Shown here: positions 15,199 through 18,372 of the stretch, one piece after another | Layout: every line of letters starts with the position of its first letter | How positions within the stretch are numbered: position 1 is the first letter of the stretch | Origin: Treponema sp. UBA1240 | GTDB lineage: Bacteria; Spirochaetota; Spirochaetia; Treponematales; Treponemataceae | Length of the DNA stretch: 18,372 bases | Direction of reading: 5' to 3' | Assembly (NCBI GenBank): GCA_002308875.1 | Contig: DBWK01000026.1 | Location: 1-18,372, forward strand | Translations under genes and position numbers: made by a program | The notes under the pieces: model-generated | What the model was told of the DNA's origin: nothing | Seen by the model: only the letters and a program-made list of their open reading frames with translations | The model's database searches: none

Positions 15199-16296
15199 TT
15201 ACAATTTGTTTACGGCATCAATTACAAGCTGGCTCATTTTTACTGTTCCAACAAGTTTTCCGGCAGCCTTAACCTTGTCAAAGTCACTTCCCGCAATATC
15301 ACCTGTTCTCCAGCCATCGTCAAGAACCTTGTTTACAGCCTTTTCAATAAGGTCGGCTTCTTTTGAAAGGTTGAACGAATAACGAAGCATCATTGCACAT
15401 GAGAGTATTGTGGCAAGTGGATTTGCCTTGTCTTGTCCTGCAATGTCAGGTGCTGAACCGTGAATCGGTTCATAAAGTCCAGGACCGGAACCGTCACCCA
15501 GCGAAGCGGATGCGAGCATTCCGATAGAGCCCGTGATCTGGCTTGCCTCGTCAGAAAGAATGTCACCGAACATATTGCTTGTTACGATTACGTCAAATTG
15601 TGACGGGTTGCGGACAAGCTGCATAGCCGCATTATCAACATACATGTATGAAAGTTCCACATCCTTGTATTCGTCTTTTATGGCGGCGGCAACTTCGCGC
15701 CACATGCGGCTTGATTCGAGAATGTTTGCCTTGTCTACGAGACACAGTTTTTTGTTTCGTTTTTGTGCGGATTCAAAACCGAGCCGCAGAATTCTTTCGA
15801 TTTCCGGCTTTGTATAGTGTTCGGTATCCCATGCGGCGGTGTTGTCCGCATTGCGTCCTCGTTCACCAAAGTAAATTCCGCCGGTCAGTTCACGCACGAT
15901 GAGAATATCAAGACCGTTGCCAACGATTTCGTTTTTAAGCGGACATGCCGCAGAAAGCTGCTTGAACATAAGTGCAGGACGCAAGTTTGCAAAAACCCTC
16001 ATTCCGCCGCGAAGTCCCATCAAAGCCTGTTCAGGACGTTTTTTGCCGGGAAGGTTGTCCCATTTTGGACCGCCAACTGCGCCGAGAAGTACGGCATCGC
16101 TTTTAAGACAGCCGTCAAGTGTTTCTTTTGGAAGCGGATCTCCAGTAGCGTCAATTGCACAGCCGCCTGCAAGATAGGTGTTGTAAGTAAATTTGTGACC
16201 GAACTTTGCCCCGACGGCATCAAGCACTTTGCAGCTTGCCGTTACTATATCAGGACCAATTCCGTCTCCTGGAATCAAACCGATGGTATAATTCAT
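15199..16296 (-). CDS. leuB: 3-isopropylmalate dehydrogenase
   Basis: LeuB oxidises and decarboxylates 3-isopropylmalate to 2-oxoisocaproate with NAD in leucine synthesis. The 365-aa product is full length. GLIPGDGIGPDIV opens it. Substrate residues R96, R106, R135 (in RELTGG), Y142 and K189 (in DKANILESSR) and metal ligands D221, D245 and D249 all align with the family. HGSAPDIAGQDKANP (279-293) is the nucleotide-binding loop, consistent with NAD use. The ATG at 16296 is preferred over an ORF extension to 16374 because GGAG lies 6 nt upstream, the conserved N terminus begins there, and the longer start would lie inside the predicted -35. No other leu gene is visible in the window. It has its own promoter and a hairpin after the stop, so it appears monocistronic. 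Confidence 0.96.
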   Translation of the reverse strand: MNYTIGLIPGDGIGPDIVTASCKVLDAVGAKFGHKFTYNTYLAGGCAIDATGDPLPKETLDGCLKSDAVLLGAVGGPKWDNLPGKKRPEQALMGLRGGMRVFANLRPALMFKQLSAACPLKNEIVGNGLDILIVRELTGGIYFGERGRNADNTAAWDTEHYTKPEIERILRLGFESAQKRNKKLCLVDKANILESSRMWREVAAAIKDEYKDVELSYMYVDNAAMQLVRNPSQFDVIVTSNMFGDILSDEASQITGSIGMLASASLGDGSGPGLYEPIHGSAPDIAGQDKANPLATILSCAMMLRYSFNLSKEADLIEKAVNKVLDDGWRTGDIAGSDFDKVKAAGKLVGTVKMSQLVIDAVNKL

Positions 16297-16345
16297 TTTA
16301 AGCTCCATATTTAATTTTGCTGAATTTAATTTAGTGTTTATAAAG

Positions 16346-16374
16346 AATATAGCAAAATAGAAATTCTTTTGCAA
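16346..16374 (-). promoter_or_regulatory. Predicted promoter of leuB
   Basis: On the minus strand there is TTGCAA (-35, 16369-16374), a 17-nt spacer and TATATT (-10, 16346-16351, 5 of 6 consensus), with a predicted start near 16339 and a leader of about 43 nt. GCAAAA (16352-16357) and TTTTGC (16367-16372) form a 6-bp inverted repeat across the spacer and -35 that could be an operator. I see no leader peptide or T-box in the short leader. Confidence 0.6.
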
Positions 16375-16392
16375 CCTTTATTCGGTCAATTC

Positions 16393-17604
16393 CTACTCAA
16401 ATGTGCTGAAAAAGCAGCCAACATCAATGCCGTTTATTTTTACGCCCTTTTTGTAAAGCTTGAGAAGGTTTTTTCTGCCGTCCCTCAAATGCTGTGAAGT
16501 GATTCCGTAGTTTATGGAACTGTCCGCTTCCAAAAAAGCTGCTATGTGATCAGCGGCTCTTACAAGCTTTCCGTCTACAGGATAATACTCGGCACTGTTA
16601 AACTTGGTGTTCAAATCTTCAAATGAAACGTGCTGAACATTTATATCTGCAAAGCGGATTCTATTTTCAAATTCATCACTCGTAAAATAGAGAAGTTCTT
16701 CCGCATAAAAGTCTTCCATAAGCGGATACAGTTCCTCATGTACGATTTTGTCTTCTATGTCTTTTACAATGGAAGGAAGTTCCCGTGTTGCCTGTTTTAC
16801 CGGCGAGATAATGTCGCGAGTAACGGCTTCGGGTAAATCGTGGAAGAGAGCGGAAAAAAAGTTGTTGTAAACACGGGCTTTGCACATATCTGCACCAGAT
16901 TCGCGTCCGAGAATCAGCGTAATAATTGCTACAAAGAAAGAATGGCCCAGAACCGTTGTTTTGGGAACGCGCGGTGTTTGGTTCCATCTTGTCTGAAAAC
17001 GCAGTTTTTCAATCATTAAAATAAATTCGTAAGGACGCTGTTTTGTTAGCAGAAGCTGCAGTCCCTTAAAATCCAGATAGTTTCCGATGTCTTCGTTAAG
17101 TTCCTTTTCTATTTTTGAAAGCCGGATTGTTTCGTTAAGAGGTGAAAGCATCTCAAATTCGCGCATGGTCGAATATTTGTGGGCAGCTCTGAAAATACGC
17201 ATTTCAAGAGTTTCGTCCTGCTGCTTATTCGTGTTCTGTTCGATATATTTTTTAAACTTTGATTTTAAGTCTTCATCCGTAATAAGCGTTTCGTACTGTT
17301 CAAACACCCATTCGTTCAACTTTGCGTATTCTGCCGGATACTGTTTGCGTATCATTCTTTGCACTGGAGATTTTATGTCGCACAGTGCTATTTTGCGCAG
17401 CAGTTCAAAAAGAGAGGCGTATATGAGCCATTCCCAGTCTATCTGTTTTCCTTTTTGTTCTTCAAATTTTCCTATAATATACACCAGTGCCATTTTTTCG
17501 GCTGATTTGTCCATTTCTATGAGGTCAAATGGTCTAATCAAATCGTTCCATCGTTCGATGGAAAAACCTTCAAAAATTTTTAACGCAAAGTCTTTTTGTA
17601 ACAT
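16393..17604 (-). CDS. HD-domain phosphohydrolase (YfbR-like) with a degenerate N-terminal HD copy
   Basis: This 403-aa protein has a C-terminal HD domain resembling YfbR/HDDC2-type 5'-deoxynucleotidases: H221 (LGHSFFVA), H255-D256 in ALFHDLPEAVTRDIISPVK, and D352 in RAADHIAAF are the expected metal ligands. The N-terminal half repeats the same pattern: RWN (18-20, second copy 206-208), SLFELLRKIALCDIKSPV (64-81) aligning without gaps to ALFHDLPEAVTRDIISPV (252-269), and RAAHKYS (139-145) aligning to RAADHIA. In the first copy H-D is E67-L68 and the final Asp is H142, so it should be inactive. GGAG lies 6 nt before the ATG. The gene is divergent from nrdR, and a role in nucleotide pools would fit. 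The exact substrate is unknown. Confidence 0.85.
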   Translation of the reverse strand: MLQKDFALKIFEGFSIERWNDLIRPFDLIEMDKSAEKMALVYIIGKFEEQKGKQIDWEWLIYASLFELLRKIALCDIKSPVQRMIRKQYPAEYAKLNEWVFEQYETLITDEDLKSKFKKYIEQNTNKQQDETLEMRIFRAAHKYSTMREFEMLSPLNETIRLSKIEKELNEDIGNYLDFKGLQLLLTKQRPYEFILMIEKLRFQTRWNQTPRVPKTTVLGHSFFVAIITLILGRESGADMCKARVYNNFFSALFHDLPEAVTRDIISPVKQATRELPSIVKDIEDKIVHEELYPLMEDFYAEELLYFTSDEFENRIRFADINVQHVSFEDLNTKFNSAEYYPVDGKLVRAADHIAAFLEADSSINYGITSQHLRDGRKNLLKLYKKGVKINGIDVGCFFSTFE

Positions 17605-17697
17605 TTTAAACTCCGTATTAATATGCTAACACTTATATGACAGTTTTGCCAGCGAAAAATCCTGTTAAAATTTTTGCACTGCAATTAAAAAAAATGC

Positions 17698-17726
17698 TTG
17701 ACAATGTATATAGTGTGATGTAGGCT
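17698..17726 (+). promoter_or_regulatory. Predicted promoter of nrdR
   Basis: A perfect -35 TTGACA (17698-17703) is followed by a 17-nt spacer and TAGGCT (17721-17726, 3 of 6 consensus). The predicted start is near 17733, giving a leader of about 42 nt. The poor -10 lowers confidence; a better TATATT (17727-17732) would need a 23-nt spacer. NrdR-box-like sites lie over the spacer and in the leader. Confidence 0.45.
17701..17716. promoter_or_regulatory. NrdR box 1 (predicted)
   Basis: ACAATGTATATAGTGT matches the reverse complement of the known NrdR-box consensus ACACWATATMTWGTGT at 14 of 16 positions. It overlaps the end of the -35 and the spacer of the nrdR promoter, a position suited to repression. 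The adjacent gene encodes NrdR itself. Confidence 0.7.
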
Positions 17727-17742
17727 TATATTAAAGAGTATA

Positions 17743-17758
17743 CCACTATATGTGGTTA
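17743..17758. promoter_or_regulatory. NrdR box 2 (predicted)
   Basis: CCACTATATGTGGTTA matches the NrdR-box consensus at 11 of 16 positions and contains the near-palindrome ACCACTATATGTGGT (17742-17756). Its centre is 42 bp from that of box 1, four helical turns, so both face the same side of the DNA as known for NrdR tandem boxes. It lies in the predicted untranslated leader. Confidence 0.6.
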
Positions 17759-17774
17759 ACCTCTGGGGTGGGGT

Positions 17775-18236
17775 ATGCGTTGCCCGTATTGTGGCAGTTT
17801 TGATGATAAAGTAATAGAATCTCGTACAATGGCTAACGGTGAAAGTATCCGCAGACGGAGAGAATGCATCAGTTGTGGTTACCGTTTTACCAGTTACGAA
17901 CATATAGAAGAAAAACAGTTCATGGTTGTAAAGCGCGATGGTCGTCGCCAGCCGTTTGACCGCACAAAGCTCGAAAAAGGCATTGAACGTGCGCTCGAAA
18001 AGCGGGCTGTTTCCAATGTAGAAATCGACAATTTAGTTAACGAAATTCAGGATAAAGCAGTAATTAAGGGCAAAATCTCAAATGAAATATCAACCCAGGA
18101 ACTTGGGGAATTGGTTTTGGAAAAATTATTTGAAACAGATAAAGTAGCTTATATACGTTTTGCTTCTGTGTATCGTCACTTTGAAAACATTGATGAATTT
18201 ATACAAGAGGTAAAAAAAGTGGGAGGATTAGTGTGA
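17775..18236 (+). CDS. nrdR: Transcriptional repressor NrdR
   Basis: NrdR represses ribonucleotide reductase genes when its ATP-cone binds dATP/ATP. The 153-aa product has typical length. A zinc ribbon uses C3, C6, C31 and C34 (MRCPYCG and CISCGYRF), with the characteristic RRRREC before the second pair. The ATP-cone occupies about 50-140 (VVKRDGRRQPFDRTKLEKGI at its start, VAYIRFASVYRHF near its end). The leader is G-rich just before the ATG (GGGGTGGGGT), a less usual ribosome-binding context. Two NrdR-box-like sites upstream indicate autoregulation. Its stop overlaps the GTG start of the next ATP-cone gene by 4 bases, so regulator and probable target are translated together. Confidence 0.97.
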   Translation: MRCPYCGSFDDKVIESRTMANGESIRRRRECISCGYRFTSYEHIEEKQFMVVKRDGRRQPFDRTKLEKGIERALEKRAVSNVEIDNLVNEIQDKAVIKGKISNEISTQELGELVLEKLFETDKVAYIRFASVYRHFENIDEFIQEVKKVGGLV

Positions 18237-18372
18237 GTGACCAGAAAGAATTTCCGGAATGGAAAAGCTTCCTTGACAATAAGGAAGACAAAAAGACGGG
18301 GCTTGTTATTAAAAGTGTTGTCAAGCGTTCCGGAGAAATAAAGCCGTATGATTCGGAAAAAATTACGGCTGG
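18233..18372 (+). CDS. Start of ATP-cone protein, probable ribonucleotide reductase (cut by window edge)
   Basis: A reading frame opens at GTG 18233, overlapping the nrdR stop as GTGA, with GGGAGG (18221-18226) 6 nt upstream. The visible 46 residues begin SDQKEFPEWKSFLDN and continue into VVKRSGEIKPYDSEKITA, the start of an ATP-cone (pattern V-x-KR-x-G-x-x-x-x-(F/Y)D-x-x-K). Such a cone at the N terminus, co-transcribed with nrdR, suggests a class III (NrdD) or other ribonucleotide reductase large subunit. The class cannot be decided from this fragment. Confidence 0.75.
   Translation, partial: MSDQKEFPEWKSFLDNKEDKKTGLVIKSVVKRSGEIKPYDSEKITA

Noticed and set aside
15182..15204. TTGTAAA/TTTACAA inverted repeat at the end of leuB
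   Set aside because: A+T-only stem with a 9-nt T-rich loop overlapping the stop codon; the GC-rich hairpin just beyond is a far better terminator candidate.
17674..17684. TTGCACTGCAA palindrome upstream of the HD gene
   Set aside because: Only 5-bp arms, and the minus-strand -10 it would serve is weak (GATTTT); too short to call an operator.

Overview
The window most likely comes from a host-associated spirochaete, probably Treponema or a close relative. This rests on moderate to low GC, spirochaete-style lipoproteins, a CheD and receptor-like chemotaxis block, and an efflux operon laid out like the Borrelia besC-besA-besB locus with the same atypical hairpin-less adaptor. No rRNA or species marker is present, so the genus is an inference.

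Layout. Positions 1-24 hold the 5' end of a tRNA-Leu on the minus strand, with its promoter at 67-95. Positions 116-5616 (minus) encode a three-gene RND efflux operon, transcribed outer-membrane channel, adaptor, inner-membrane pump, with translational overlaps. A 184-bp divergent intergenic region carries a perfect 19-bp palindrome over the predicted -10 of this operon. It leads into a plus-strand response regulator and histidine kinase pair (5801-7851), the likely controller of the pump.

Positions 7879-15091 hold six consecutive minus-strand genes. In transcription order these are a 7TM membrane protein with a degenerate GGDEF domain, a lipoprotein, a ParA/MinD-type ATPase, a soluble coiled-coil protein with two chemoreceptor-tip-like segments, CheD, and a second lipoprotein paralogous to the first. 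This cluster is the best candidate for an undescribed system: a chemosensory or polar-organising module. Two of its genes lack a Shine-Dalgarno sequence, and each has a predicted promoter whose -10 box ends 6-7 nt before the ATG, suggesting leaderless mRNAs.

Positions 15199-16296 (minus) encode LeuB, with a good promoter and a strong hairpin after the stop. Positions 16393-17604 (minus) encode an HD-domain protein that appears to be an internal tandem duplication with a dead N-terminal copy. It is divergent from nrdR (17775-18236, plus), which is translationally coupled to the start of an ATP-cone protein, probably a ribonucleotide reductase, running off the right edge. Two NrdR-box-like sites, 42 bp apart centre to centre, flank the nrdR core promoter, suggesting autoregulation of nucleotide-reduction genes and perhaps of the divergent HD phosphohydrolase.

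No gap between genes exceeds 300 bp. I saw no insertion sequence, CRISPR array, prophage or broken gene.
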